DNA of 64,000 nucleotides from Metabacillus bambusae (GTDB lineage Bacteria; Bacillota; Bacilli; Bacillales; Bacillaceae), in the NCBI RefSeq assembly GCF_017497975.1, contig NZ_JAGDEL010000022.1, positions 1-64,000 on the forward strand. Direction: 5' to 3'. Below are positions 9,630-18,341 of the stretch, piece by piece. The notes below the pieces were generated by a model. The model did no database searches, had not been told where the DNA came from, and saw only the letters and a list, made by a program, of their open reading frames with translations. Numbering within the stretch: position 1 is the first letter of the stretch; every line of letters starts with the position of its first letter. Made by a program: the position numbers and the translations under genes.

Positions 9630-11444
9630 ATGCAAGTATTTTACACCGTGCGCTCTGGTGACACACTGTATCAAATTGCGACACGATGGGAGCTACCGGT
9701 CGATTCTCTTATTGCTGCAAACCATTTACTTCCACCTTATACGATTTATATCGGTCAACAGCTTTCGATTCCACCGGGTGTCAATGTAACTCAGATTAAA
9801 AAAGGTGATACACTATTTCAATTATCTCAATTTTATGGTGTTCCACAAGCTGTAATTGTGGAAGAAAACGCGCTTCAGCCCCCCTATATGATTCATCCAG
9901 GCCAGTTACTTAAGGTACCACCTGGCGTTCCATATTATATTGTTTATCCAGGAGATACGCTTTATCAAATTGCCAAACGTTTTAATGTTGTTGTTGGGGG
10001 AACCATAAACCCTGAACCAATAAGGTTAGTTAACCAGCTCAAAAGCGATGTCATTTACCCTGGAATGAAACTTAAAATCCCGTACTCTCCGCCTCTTGTA
10101 AGTGGTTTGATTGCCTATAATTCAAATCGAGGGAGTCATGATGATATTTGGTTATATAACCCTAGCAATGGCAAGAGTGTTCAGCTTACAAACGGTTTAG
10201 GTGATCGTTTTTCTGTTCCTGTATGGTCATTGGATAGTAAAAACATTGCTTTTGTTGGAAAAAACGCTATTCTTTATGTGATTAATCTAGACAGTGGAGA
10301 TATTGCTAAAATTGATCAGTTCGAAGAAGGAGAAGGTGTCCATCTAGACTGGTCATCAAACAATCACCAGCTTGCTTATATTAAAAATGCGAACATTGTT
10401 TTGTATGATATTAGTACACATCAAGTAGATCGAATTAACGCACCTGGTGCTTCAGATGTTGAATGGTTTCCGAATGGTGAGGAACTACTTTTTCAAGCAC
10501 CTGATTCCTCTGGTACTAGTCAACTTTTCCGAATTCGTAAAAATGGAAACGATAGGCGGGTAGTTACGAGGAACACAGAAGGACGGTTAAACAATGTTCG
10601 TTTATCACCTAATGGAGCATATGCACTTTATACAACACCAGGAGCAAGTATATCAATTATCCATACAGTTGACATTTCAACAGGAATGACAAGTGAAGTG
10701 AAAGGTGGTCCACTAGCGAAAAATTACTTTCCTGAATGGTCACCAGATTCGAAAAATATTGCATATAGTGCAACTGCATATGAAGATAGGGGATATTTTT
10801 CACTAATTAGGTCCTCTGGAAAAAAAGGAGAAAATGATCGCACATGGGCTATATCTGATTGCTATGCAACACCTATTACATGGTCGCCTGATAGTAGAAA
10901 AATTGGTTATCTTTCTGGCTGTAATGAACAAGGAATTGCCAGTGAAATGTGGGTTGTAGATATTAAGCACCCAGCTCCCATTCGCTTAGTTGAAGGTGTT
11001 CAGATCACTTCCTTACAATGGTCTCCTAAACAAATTAGCGATCGGTGGAAGACCTATATAAGCGACGTATATAAGGTTCGATTAACCTTTCCAGCAAGTT
11101 GGAAACAAGTTGGGGACGAAAGATTTGAAGGACTAGACGGCTTTTTCCAAATTGCTGCAATTTCCAGTAGTTCAAATATTGATGAGGTATGTCATAATGA
11201 AGCATTTCATCAATTGATGCCATATGGGTCTCAACCAACAATAAATAAAAGCAAGATTCAATTTCAAGATGCGTGTTTTATCTACCCTTCACAGGATCAG
11301 CCACAGGAAATGAAGGGGCATGCAGCATTAATTGTTAAATACCCAGAACCTATTCAAATCCAGGGCACAATTTATCACTTCTTTATTTTATGGGCAGATA
11401 TGGATCATATAAATAAGATAGGATCCACACTCAGCTTTATCTGA
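9630..11444 (+). CDS. LysM-repeat and TolB-like beta-propeller protein
   Basis: A 604-residue protein. Three LysM domains come first (about residues 2-48, 51-95 and 97-152; motifs such as SGDTLYQIATRW and PGDTLYQIAKRFNV). They are followed by a WD40/TolB-type propeller (about 160-460) with repeated WSPDSKNIAY/WSLDSKNIAF blades, and then a C-terminal domain of unknown type. There is no signal peptide, because LysM starts at residue 2. This resembles spore-coat or spore-peptidoglycan LysM proteins that are not secreted by the Sec route, but localisation is inference. The start follows AGGAGGG. Confidence 0.85.
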   Translation: MQVFYTVRSGDTLYQIATRWELPVDSLIAANHLLPPYTIYIGQQLSIPPGVNVTQIKKGDTLFQLSQFYGVPQAVIVEENALQPPYMIHPGQLLKVPPGVPYYIVYPGDTLYQIAKRFNVVVGGTINPEPIRLVNQLKSDVIYPGMKLKIPYSPPLVSGLIAYNSNRGSHDDIWLYNPSNGKSVQLTNGLGDRFSVPVWSLDSKNIAFVGKNAILYVINLDSGDIAKIDQFEEGEGVHLDWSSNNHQLAYIKNANIVLYDISTHQVDRINAPGASDVEWFPNGEELLFQAPDSSGTSQLFRIRKNGNDRRVVTRNTEGRLNNVRLSPNGAYALYTTPGASISIIHTVDISTGMTSEVKGGPLAKNYFPEWSPDSKNIAYSATAYEDRGYFSLIRSSGKKGENDRTWAISDCYATPITWSPDSRKIGYLSGCNEQGIASEMWVVDIKHPAPIRLVEGVQITSLQWSPKQISDRWKTYISDVYKVRLTFPASWKQVGDERFEGLDGFFQIAAISSSSNIDEVCHNEAFHQLMPYGSQPTINKSKIQFQDACFIYPSQDQPQEMKGHAALIVKYPEPIQIQGTIYHFFILWADMDHINKIGSTLSFI

Positions 11445-11455
11445 AAAATAATCTA

Positions 11456-11496
11456 GGCAGACATGGGTTTAGCAAGATACCTGTCTGTCTTTTTTC
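11456..11496 (+). terminator. Rho-independent terminator
   Basis: An eight-pair stem (GGCAGACA with TGTCTGTC, one G-U) followed by a run of T, starting 12 bases after the LysM/TolB stop codon. Confidence 0.8.
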
Positions 11497-11556
11497 ATTT
11501 ATTAATAAAATTCTTTTATTTTGGATAAATAATTAACGTATGTCGGTTATATATTA

Positions 11557-11696
11557 GGCTCAGTTAAAGCTGACTATTGATTTTAGCACTTTGTTTGATT
11601 GGAGTTGTAAGGCGTGAGACTCCTGCGGGAGGCACACGGACCGCCCGCGGAAAGCGAACGCCTGTAGCGGAAATTAACAACCAAGTTTAACAGACC
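11557..11696. repeat. MITE-like repeat, full-length copy
   Basis: About 140 bases with imperfect terminal inverted repeats (GGCTCAGTTAAAGCT at the left; AGTTTAACAGACC at the right). The GC-rich middle contains GAGACTCCTGCGGGAGGC and CCGCCCGCGGAAAGCG. A shortened copy with the same ends lies at 17171-17264. The ends look like those of a miniature transposable element; the core resembles GC-rich repeats common in Bacillaceae genomes. No coding capacity. The rest of 11445-11817 holds the terminator before it and the purT control region after it. Confidence 0.75.
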
Positions 11697-11740
11697 ATAT
11701 ATTAAAAGAAATTCGCTGATAATTGTGATATTAAGATGTA

Positions 11741-11787
11741 AAATACGAATAAAATTTCTTTTTATTTATTAATTGTTCGTTTATAAT
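11741..11787 (+). promoter_or_regulatory. Probable PurR operator (PurBox pair) over the purT promoter
   Basis: Two inverted CGAA-centred boxes: AAATACGAATAAA at 11741-11753, and ATTGTTCGTTTAT at 11772-11784, whose complement is ATAAACGAACAAT. The second fits the PurBox consensus AWWWCCGAACWWT at 12 of 13 positions and the first at 10. The 18-base gap between these 13-mers is close to the spacing of known pairs. The second box overlaps a TATAAT at 11782-11787. I infer PurR repression of purT. Confidence 0.6.
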
Positions 11788-11817
11788 ATCGATAAATAGA
11801 AGGAGAGGATATGACGC

Positions 11818-12987
11818 ATGTTTAATTCAAAGAAGATTTTATTGCTAGGGTCAGGTGAATTAGGAAAAGAGGTTATGATTGAGGCTCAACGTCTTGGTGT
11901 TGAGACGGTTGCTGTTGATAGATATGAAGGTGCACCAGCAATGCAAGTAGCACATCGGAGTTATGTTATCGATATGCTCGATCCGAAGGAAATAAGGGAT
12001 ATTGTTGAAAAGGAAAAACCTGACTTAATTGTTCCAGAAATAGAAGCAATTGCTACTTCTGAACTTATCAAATTAGAAGAAGAAGGCTTTCAAGTGATCC
12101 CCACTGCACGAGCAGCAAAACTAACGATGGATCGTGAAGGGATTAGAAGACTTGCTGCAGAAACATTACAGCTACCAACAGCTAAATATGAATTTGCTGA
12201 TACATATGAAGAATTTGAGCAAGCTACAAGAGACATTGGTTTTCCATGCGTAATTAAGCCACTTATGAGTTCATCAGGCAAAGGACAAAGTGTTTGCCAC
12301 TCTGAAGAAGAAATTGAGGAATGTTGGAAAATAGCAATGGAGGGTGGAAGAGTGCAAAACGGAAGAGTCATTATCGAAGAATTCATTCGATTTGATTCGG
12401 AAATCACACTGTTAACCGTTCGTGCGGTCAATGGAACAAAGTTTTGTGCACCAATTGGTCATATCCAAAAGGATGGAGATTATATTGAATCATGGCAACC
12501 ACATCAAATGACTGTGGGACAAATTAAAGAGGCAAAGAAAATTGCTCAGGTGATTACAGATGAGCTAGGTGGTTATGGATTATTTGGTGTAGAGCTATTC
12601 CTTGCACAAGATAAGGTATATTTTAGCGAAGTCTCCCCACGTCCGCATGATACAGGGTTAGTTACACTAGTGACACAAAATTTATCTGAGTTTGCTCTCC
12701 ATATACGAGCTATATTGGGCTTTCCAATTCCTGAAATTACGCTTGTAACACCTGGAGCAAGTCGTCCATTAAAAGCAATCGAAGAAATGAATGAATATAG
12801 AGTCGAAGGATTAGAACAAGCTCTAGCTGTACCAAATACACAGGTGCGAGTATTTGGAAAACCTGTAACAAAAGTTGGTCGTAGAATCGCAGTTACCTTA
12901 TCTACAGCAGAAACCGTTGAAACAGCAAAAAAACAGGCTAAAAATGCTCTCGATTATTTAACGATAAACAATAACAATCACATTTAA
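11818..12987 (+). CDS. purT: Formate-dependent phosphoribosylglycinamide formyltransferase
   Basis: A 389-residue ATP-grasp enzyme of the PurT/PurK family. The N-terminal [20 protein letters not shown] binds GAR; the ATP-grasp core carries [12 protein letters not shown], and VEEF-like and [14 protein letters not shown] metal/nucleotide motifs follow. It makes formyl-GAR from GAR, formate and ATP in purine synthesis and is a tetrahydrofolate-free alternative to PurN. It starts at ATG 11818 after AAGGAGAGG. It is a single-gene unit with a putative PurR operator upstream. Confidence 0.95.
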   Translation: MFNSKKILLLGSGELGKEVMIEAQRLGVETVAVDRYEGAPAMQVAHRSYVIDMLDPKEIRDIVEKEKPDLIVPEIEAIATSELIKLEEEGFQVIPTARAAKLTMDREGIRRLAAETLQLPTAKYEFADTYEEFEQATRDIGFPCVIKPLMSSSGKGQSVCHSEEEIEECWKIAMEGGRVQNGRVIIEEFIRFDSEITLLTVRAVNGTKFCAPIGHIQKDGDYIESWQPHQMTVGQIKEAKKIAQVITDELGGYGLFGVELFLAQDKVYFSEVSPRPHDTGLVTLVTQNLSEFALHIRAILGFPIPEITLVTPGASRPLKAIEEMNEYRVEGLEQALAVPNTQVRVFGKPVTKVGRRIAVTLSTAETVETAKKQAKNALDYLTINNNNHI

Positions 12988-13293
12988 TTTCCCAGGGAAG
13001 CGCAGATTTAGACACCGTTATCGATTTTTTGTGTTTTTATGTCATATTACGTTAGAATATTTGAATGGACTTAAAAGTTAAAAGAAGTCCATTTAGATAA
13101 TAATAAATGGTGTATGATCCTCAAATTGCTCTCTTGTAATAAATATATAATTTATTTGTAACTTGGTAAAATCATAAGATACCTCCTGAATAAATATACT
13201 TATATGGGAGCATAAATCCAAAGAATTCAGATCAGTAACTTCATTTTGTAGTTAAATACTGCTCCTTAATCAGAAGAAGCAGGAGGGAACCAC
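12988..13293. other. Intergenic region after purT
   Basis: AT-rich, with no gene seen. A stem of eight pairs (ATGGACTT at 13065-13072 with AAGTCCAT at 13085-13092) could be a weak transcription stop for purT, but it lacks a T-run. Confidence 0.35.
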
Positions 13294-13470
13294 ATGACGT
13301 GTAAAAGCTGTGATGGTAGTAGATTAATAAACTGTCAAAACTGTTCTGGAGAAGGTTTTGATTTTGGTAATCACAAGTGTGATTCATGTTCTGGTGAGGG
13401 TGTCATTACATGTTCAACATGTGAAGGAAAAGGTTCGATTGGATTTTTTAAGTGGTTAAAGTCTAGTTAA
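13294..13470 (+). CDS. DnaJ-zinc-finger-like miniprotein
   Basis: A 58-residue protein made almost entirely of CxxC motifs: CKSCDGSR, CQNCSGEGF, CDSCSGEGV and CSTCEGKGS. This is the CxxCxGxG pattern of the DnaJ central zinc finger, without a J domain or substrate-binding domain. Four knuckles would bind two zinc ions. ATG 13294 follows AGGAGGG. Similar stand-alone proteins are seen in Firmicutes; a role in redox or folding is possible but not shown. Confidence 0.75.
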   Translation: MTCKSCDGSRLINCQNCSGEGFDFGNHKCDSCSGEGVITCSTCEGKGSIGFFKWLKSS

Positions 13471-13545
13471 TAGAATATTACTGAAATCATGTTAACAAAA
13501 AGTTCTACTTAAATTATATTTAAAATGTGGTGGAAATAAATCAAG

Positions 13546-13606
13546 AAGAGCCTAACACTAAAATGGTTGTAAATCGATCATTTGTGATTAGGCTCTTTTT
13601 TTAGGC
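13546..13606 (+). terminator. Rho-independent terminator
   Basis: A ten-pair perfect stem (AAGAGCCTAA with TTAGGCTCTT) followed by T7. It lies 75 bases after the zinc-finger miniprotein. Confidence 0.8.
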
Positions 13607-13645
13607 TGTTTTCGCAAACTTTGTTGCTATTTACCAAGTAATGCG

Positions 13646-13779
13646 GTGTGGTTGATTGCAGCGAGAGTTGCTCGCTTTCCGCGGGGCGGGCGGTGAGCCT
13701 CCTCGGCGTAAACGCCTGTGGGGTCTCACCCTGTCCCGCTGCTCCCGCAGGAGTCTCACAATCCGTTCCAATCAACCTG
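13646..13779 (-). repeat. GC-rich palindromic repeat, copy 1
   Basis: A 134-base repeat. Read on the minus strand it begins AGGTTGATTGGAACGG and ends GCTGCAATCAACCACAC. A near-identical copy lies in the opposite orientation at 28657-28790. The ends (GTTGATT/AATCAAC) are complementary, and the core (CGAGGAGGCTCACCGCCCGC) is far richer in GC than the surroundings. This is a dispersed, non-coding element typical of Bacillaceae. Open frames across it are chance. The rest of 13471-14077 shows only AT-rich sequence and the zwf ribosome binding site. Confidence 0.8.
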
Positions 13780-14077
13780 AATTAGTTTTTATTTTAAAAG
13801 CAACAATCTCTTAGAAAACAGGCTTTTTTATGAGTTTTTTTAAATGTTTTCGAGTTGTATTTCATAAGTTTACATAATTTTTATTATCACATCGTTTAAT
13901 TGGAATTTATATTCAGTTTCTTTAACTCCTGTATTCCTGTAATAAAGATTTAGTATCATCATTCATTCTAAGTTGATTTTCCCTATGTTGTTATAGATTT
14001 TAAAAATAATAAGTGCTCAATTGGACACATTAAGATAAAAAGGAAAGAATCTGATTTCAACAACTGGAGGAAGCTAA

Positions 14078-15586
14078 ATGGATGCTATGACCTTTGTCTT
14101 ATTTGGAGCTACAGGGGATTTAGCTAAACGAAAAATTATCCCCGCATTATACAGTCTTTATGTTGATCAGAAATTGCCTCCTTCATTTTCTTTCATTGGA
14201 GTAAGTATAACTGAATTATCAGATGAGGAGTTTCACGAGCATATTGAACAATCTGTACATACATTTTCTGAAGGTGGGTCAAATGATTTTTCAAAAGTAA
14301 AAGAATTTCTTCCATCAATTCGTTATTGTAAATTAGATGTGACGAATGAAGGGGAGTACAAAAAATTACTTAAACTTATTCAACTTCGTGAAGAGGAATT
14401 GAATATTCCTGAGAATCGCATGTTTTATATGTCCGTTGCTCCAACATTTTTTGATGTCATTGCCTTGAATATTAAAAAAAGTGGATTGGGCTCAACTAAA
14501 GGGTGGAAACGTCTTATTATTGAAAAACCATTTGGACATGACTTAAAATCAGCCCAAGAATTAAACGAGAAGTTGAGCACTACCTTTCAGGAAGAGGAAA
14601 TTTATCGGATTGATCATTATCTAGGTAAACCAATGGTACAAAATCTGGAGGCTTTAGAATTTGCAAATCCGATATTTCAAACACTGTGGAATAATCAACA
14701 TATTGCCAATATTCAAATTACTGCAAGTGAAACAGTAGGAGTAGAAAAAAGAGCAAGCTATTATGACAAAGCTGGCGCAATTCGGGATATGTTTCAAAAC
14801 CATATGATGCAATTATTAATGATGTCAAGCATGCATTTACCAAAACGAATTACTGCAGCAGATATTAGAAATGAAAAAAAGAAAATCATTGAATCTGTTC
14901 GTCCATTGAAAAAAGAAGATGTTCATTCAGATGTTATTCGAGGTCAATATGGACCAGGTGAAATTGATGGTAAATCAGTTATTGGATATATAGAAGAACC
15001 TGGAATTGCACCATCATCTAAAAATGATACGTTTGTAGCAGTTCGATTGTGGATAGATGACCCTTTTTGGAAGGGTGTACCATTTTATATTCGAACCGGC
15101 AAACGAATGAAGAATAAGTCCACACGCATAGTTATTGAATTTAAAAATCATTTAAAAGAGTTATATGTAAATCAAAATGAGGAACCGACACCAAATTTAT
15201 TAATCATTGGAATTAACCCAAATGAAGGAGTATCTTTACAATTAAATAGTAAAAATCCATTAAAGGATGGAAAGATCGAGCCGATAAATATCGAATTTTC
15301 AGCGGATCAGGACGATGTTCCAAAAGCATACGAACTCTTATTAATAGATGCTTTTGAAGGAGACGCTACTTTCTTTGCTCATTGGACGGAGGTTGAACTA
15401 TCTTGGAAATGGGTACAACCTATTCTAGAAGCATTTGACGAAAATCTTGTTCCTCTTCATATTTATCCTACAGGATCCTATGGACCAGATGCTTCTCATC
15501 GATTACTTGAAGAGGACGGATTTGGCTGGTGGTTAGACAAAAGGTCTCATGAATTATCAAATATTGCTTCCACTGAAGAAACCTAA
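14078..15586 (+). CDS. zwf: Glucose-6-phosphate 1-dehydrogenase
   Basis: A 502-residue enzyme of normal length. It has the N-terminal Rossmann motif FGATGDLAKRK for NADP and the active-site signature RIDHYLGKPMVQN (about residues 177-189), whose histidine and lysine contact glucose 6-phosphate. First step of the oxidative pentose phosphate pathway. ATG 14078 follows TGGAGGAAG. The 6-phosphogluconate dehydrogenase gene is 62 bases downstream, so the two oxidative steps are probably co-transcribed. Confidence 0.96.
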   Translation: MDAMTFVLFGATGDLAKRKIIPALYSLYVDQKLPPSFSFIGVSITELSDEEFHEHIEQSVHTFSEGGSNDFSKVKEFLPSIRYCKLDVTNEGEYKKLLKLIQLREEELNIPENRMFYMSVAPTFFDVIALNIKKSGLGSTKGWKRLIIEKPFGHDLKSAQELNEKLSTTFQEEEIYRIDHYLGKPMVQNLEALEFANPIFQTLWNNQHIANIQITASETVGVEKRASYYDKAGAIRDMFQNHMMQLLMMSSMHLPKRITAADIRNEKKKIIESVRPLKKEDVHSDVIRGQYGPGEIDGKSVIGYIEEPGIAPSSKNDTFVAVRLWIDDPFWKGVPFYIRTGKRMKNKSTRIVIEFKNHLKELYVNQNEEPTPNLLIIGINPNEGVSLQLNSKNPLKDGKIEPINIEFSADQDDVPKAYELLLIDAFEGDATFFAHWTEVELSWKWVQPILEAFDENLVPLHIYPTGSYGPDASHRLLEEDGFGWWLDKRSHELSNIASTEET

Positions 15587-15648
15587 TGTTTAAAGAAACA
15601 ATTCTTCTTTTTTGATATCACTCGAATTTAACCTAGGAGGTAGAGAAT

Positions 15649-16542
15649 GTGAAGGTAGGAGTCATTGGTCTAGGGAAAATGGGATTAAACATTAGCAAAA
15701 ATCTTCTTGACCACAATCACGACGTTGTTGCGTTCGATATAAATCCAAGTGCGGTTGAAGAAATTAAAGAGTATGGTGCCAAAGGTACATTAAGTTTAAA
15801 AGAACTGGTTCAATCGTTAGAAAAGCCAAGAGTACTATGGATTATGGTTCCACATTCAGTTGTAGATTCTTTAATTAACGATGTAACCCCATTCTTAACA
15901 GCCGGGGATATTGTAATTGAGGCTGGTAATTCACATTATAAGGAATCAATACGCCGTTCGGAAGAATTCAAAAAACTCGGGGTAAACTTTCTTGATGCAG
16001 GTACATCAGGTGGCATGGAAGGTGCTCGAAATGGTGCAAATTATATGATCGGTGGAGATCCAGAGGCTTGGAGGATTGTTGAACCAATTTTCCGTGATAC
16101 CGCTGTAGAAAAAGGTTATTTATATACAGGGAAATCTGGTAGTGGTCACTTTTTGAAAATGGTTCATAATGGGATTGAGTATGGCATGATGGCAGCGATC
16201 GGTGAAGGATTTGAAGTTTTAGAAAAGAGTGAATTTGAGTATGACTATGAAAAAGTAGCTAGAGTTTGGAGTAACGGTTCAGTTATCCGTTCATGGCTAA
16301 TGGAGTTAACGGAAAGTGCATTTTCAAAAGATGGAAAATTGGAAGACATCAAAGGAGTCATGCACTCATCAGGTGAAGGGAAATGGACGGTTGAAACTGC
16401 ATTAGATTTACAAGCAGCTACGCCTGTAATCGCCCTGTCTCTCTTAATGCGCTATCGTTCCTTGGAAAATGATACATTTACAGGAAAAGTGGTAGCAGCT
16501 TTACGAAATGAATTTGGTGGACATGCTGTTGAGAAAAAGTGA
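15649..16542 (+). CDS. gnd: 6-phosphogluconate dehydrogenase, short (YqeC/GntZ-like) form
   Basis: A 297-residue enzyme with the N-terminal dinucleotide motif GVIGLGKMGLNISKNL, the substrate loop AGTSGGMEGARNGANY, and GSGHFLKMVHNGIEYGMM with the catalytic lysine and asparagine. It is much shorter than the 468-residue dimeric GndA type and belongs to the 300-residue class, many of which prefer NAD. It starts with GTG at 15649; the ATG at 15647 is followed at once by an out-of-frame TGA. The ribosome binding site is AGGAGGT. It converts 6-phosphogluconate to ribulose 5-phosphate and CO2. Confidence 0.92.
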   Translation: MKVGVIGLGKMGLNISKNLLDHNHDVVAFDINPSAVEEIKEYGAKGTLSLKELVQSLEKPRVLWIMVPHSVVDSLINDVTPFLTAGDIVIEAGNSHYKESIRRSEEFKKLGVNFLDAGTSGGMEGARNGANYMIGGDPEAWRIVEPIFRDTAVEKGYLYTGKSGSGHFLKMVHNGIEYGMMAAIGEGFEVLEKSEFEYDYEKVARVWSNGSVIRSWLMELTESAFSKDGKLEDIKGVMHSSGEGKWTVETALDLQAATPVIALSLLMRYRSLENDTFTGKVVAALRNEFGGHAVEKK

Positions 16543-16558
16543 AATAAAGAATTCATTG

Positions 16559-16586
16559 GAGAGTCTTTTGACTCTCTTATTTTTTT
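16559..16586 (+). terminator. Rho-independent terminator
   Basis: A perfect seven-pair stem (GAGAGTC, TTTT loop, GACTCTC) followed by TTATTTTTTT, 16 bases after the 6-phosphogluconate dehydrogenase stop codon. It closes the zwf-gnd unit. Confidence 0.85.
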
Positions 16587-16683
16587 GGTTTTTTTAATGT
16601 TGATTAAAGAATTATGTAATAATATAAATAGAAAGATTATATTGATTTAGATCGTAAGAGGAAAAGAAAGGAATGAAATAAAA

Positions 16684-17142
16684 ATGTCAGATATTCATCC
16701 GGTTATTAAGAAACTACAATTTAAAGACAAGGGACAACATGTATTAATTATAAATGCACCAAAAGCATACGATGAAGTTATTACTGGGTTTGAAGGTGAA
16801 ATACATATAAAAGCTGGGAATGATGGATATGATTTTGTACAAGTCTTCGGAACCTCGAATGAGGAACTACAAACATTAGCTCGTAGCGCTGAAGCCAATG
16901 TGAAAGAAGATGCTCTCTTTTGGCTTTGCTATCCTAAGAAATCATCAAAGCTTTACAAAGGGTCAGATTGCAGTCGTGAAAGTGTAACTAAAATGCTTTC
17001 CATTGAAGGCTACGAGCCTGTTCGACAAATCGCTATCGACGAGGATTGGTCAGCTCTGCGTTTTCGGAAGGTCGAAAATATTAAGTCGATGACACGAAAG
17101 TTTGCTGTTACGGAAAAAGGAAAAATACGTACAGATCAGTAA
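16684..17142 (+). CDS. Conserved protein of unknown function (DUF3052-like)
   Basis: A 152-residue soluble protein. The layout GQHVLIINAPKAYDEV, then DFVQVFGTSNEEL, then LFWLCYPKKSSKLYKGSDCSR is typical of the DUF3052-type family seen in many bacteria; the function is unknown. It is a single gene with AAAGAAAGGA upstream. The family assignment comes from the motif pattern only. Confidence 0.65.
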   Translation: MSDIHPVIKKLQFKDKGQHVLIINAPKAYDEVITGFEGEIHIKAGNDGYDFVQVFGTSNEELQTLARSAEANVKEDALFWLCYPKKSSKLYKGSDCSRESVTKMLSIEGYEPVRQIAIDEDWSALRFRKVENIKSMTRKFAVTEKGKIRTDQ

Positions 17143-17170
17143 GGTTTAAGATGAAAATTAATAAGTATTA

Positions 17171-17264
17171 AGCTCTGTTAAAGCTCACTGTTGTTTGGCA
17201 CACTTGTTGATTGGAGCGGAAAGAGAACTTGCAGCGAAAATCAACAACCAAGTTTAACAGAGCC
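17171..17264. repeat. MITE-like repeat, internally deleted copy
   Basis: About 94 bases with the same ends as the 11557-11696 copy: GCTCTGTTAAAGCT at the left and AACCAAGTTTAACAGAGC at the right. The GC-rich centre is missing. An open frame running from the repeat into the next gene is not coding. Confidence 0.7.
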
Positions 17265-17293
17265 AAGTATAAAGAAAAGCAGGGATAAAATAA

Positions 17294-17698
17294 ATGGTAG
17301 ACCTTACAGAAATCAATTATTTAGCAGTTCTACTAGCAACACTAGCAACAATGGTTATTGGATTTTTATGGTATTCACCTATATTGTTCGGAAATGTATG
17401 GATAAAGCAAATAGGTATAAAAGAGGAAGACATGTCTGGGGGAGGACCTATGACATATATTTTGACAGCCTTAACTGCATTATGTGGTGTGTTCGTATTG
17501 TCAATTCTGTTTACGATGATTAGCGAACAAACGATTTTATCAGGAATGTTCCTTGGTTTATTAATCGGAATTAGCATATCTGCGAAAATTGGTATGAACT
17601 TTTTATTTGAAAATAGAGGGATAGGTTTATATTTAATAACGATAGGATACCATCTTGTCTCTTACCTCATAGCAGGCATTATCATCGGTTCGATGTAA
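17294..17698 (+). CDS. DUF1761-family membrane protein
   Basis: A 134-residue protein with four predicted membrane segments (about residues 8-28, 55-75, 80-100 and 110-132). The motif IGFLWYSPILFGNVW is typical of DUF1761 proteins. Function unknown. It follows the short MITE-like repeat by 29 bases, so its promoter may lie in or next to the repeat. Confidence 0.75.
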   Translation: MVDLTEINYLAVLLATLATMVIGFLWYSPILFGNVWIKQIGIKEEDMSGGGPMTYILTALTALCGVFVLSILFTMISEQTILSGMFLGLLIGISISAKIGMNFLFENRGIGLYLITIGYHLVSYLIAGIIIGSM

Positions 17699-17776
17699 TT
17701 TAGTAAATAGACATGTTCAACAAGAAATAACCAGTACTTAAGAGGATACTTAAACAAGAGAATGGACCGATCGTCG

Positions 17777-17805
17777 TTTACAAGCTTTAACAATTCTCTT
17801 ATAAT
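17777..17805 (+). promoter_or_regulatory. SigA-type promoter of the first B12 leader
   Basis: TTTACA at 17777-17782 and TATAAT at 17800-17805, separated by 17 bases. The start of transcription would fall about 20 bases before the aptamer. The second B12 leader has the same promoter layout. Confidence 0.7.
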
Positions 17806-17833
17806 TACGTAGACTCAAAAAAACGAATAGTAG

Positions 17834-18015
17834 CAAATAGGTTCTTACCATTGTTGAAAATAACTATGGTAAGAATAATAGGGAAGTTGGTGTAAATCCA
17901 ACGCGGTCCCGCCACTGTAATCACGGAGCGACATAACCTAAACCCACTGTAACACATGTTATGGGAAGGGGGTTGTGAAAGCAAGGATGTGTAAGCCAGG
18001 AGACCTGCCTATTTG
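17834..18015 (+). ncRNA. Cobalamin riboswitch aptamer 1
   Basis: It carries the canonical B12 element: the core CAACGCGGTCCCGCCACTGT and the B12 box AGCCAGGAGACCTGCCTAT. The aptamer is closed by a perfect P1 helix (CAAATAGG at 17834-17841 with CCTATTTG at 18008-18015). A terminator at 18113-18142 follows, so adenosylcobalamin should switch off the cobO-cobT unit. The region 17699-18341 holds the promoter, this aptamer, the terminator and a repeat. Confidence 0.95.
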
Positions 18016-18112
18016 TCCAGATCAAGTAACCTTCGAGGAAAAGGGAATTGAAAGAATAAGAGGAGAAATTAATTAGAGGACACTCGAATTAACTCCTATT
18101 CTTTTAAACTCT

Positions 18113-18142
18113 CGCCTTTCCTTATTGGATAGGCGTTTTTTT
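18113..18142 (+). terminator. Riboswitch-controlled terminator 1
   Basis: A stem CGCCTTTCC/GGATAGGCG with one mismatch, then T7. Its 3' arm (ATAGGC) is complementary to the 3' strand of the aptamer P1 helix (GCCTAT). This suggests that, without ligand, P1 opens and that strand pairs with the terminator arm to act as antiterminator. Confidence 0.75.
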
Positions 18143-18194
18143 GTTCTAGTTTAGGAAATTATAAAATTCTTGAACTGTGGATAAGCGCACGACA

Positions 18195-18312
18195 TCCAGC
18201 TTCAGCGCCTAGCCCCTCGAGGTCATAAGCTAATTTAGAATTGAAGGCAAAGAACGCCTTCTATTCTAAATCATCTTATTTGCCTGAGGCTGATCAAGGC
18301 GCTTGCGCTTTT
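18195..18312. repeat. Dispersed Bacillaceae palindromic repeat
   Basis: It starts CCAGCTTCAGCGCCTAGC and ends GGCTGATCAAGGCGCTTGCG. The outer arms AGCGCC/GGCGCT pair, and a central 16-base hairpin arm (ATTTAGAATTGAAGGC) pairs with its partner with one mismatch. I recognise this pattern as a short repeat scattered through many Bacillus-group genomes. It sits between the riboswitch terminator and cobO, inside the transcribed leader. Confidence 0.7.
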
Positions 18313-18341
18313 GTTAATTAAATTGGTAGGGGGAATCTCAG

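Noticed and set aside
13578-13775. Open frames inside the GC-rich repeats (also at 28567-28887)
   Set aside because: Both repeat copies give such frames on several strands; they follow from the palindromic GC-rich sequence.
17191-17523. 110-residue frame across the short repeat into the DUF1761 gene
   Set aside because: It begins inside the repeat and overlaps a clear membrane-protein gene in another frame.
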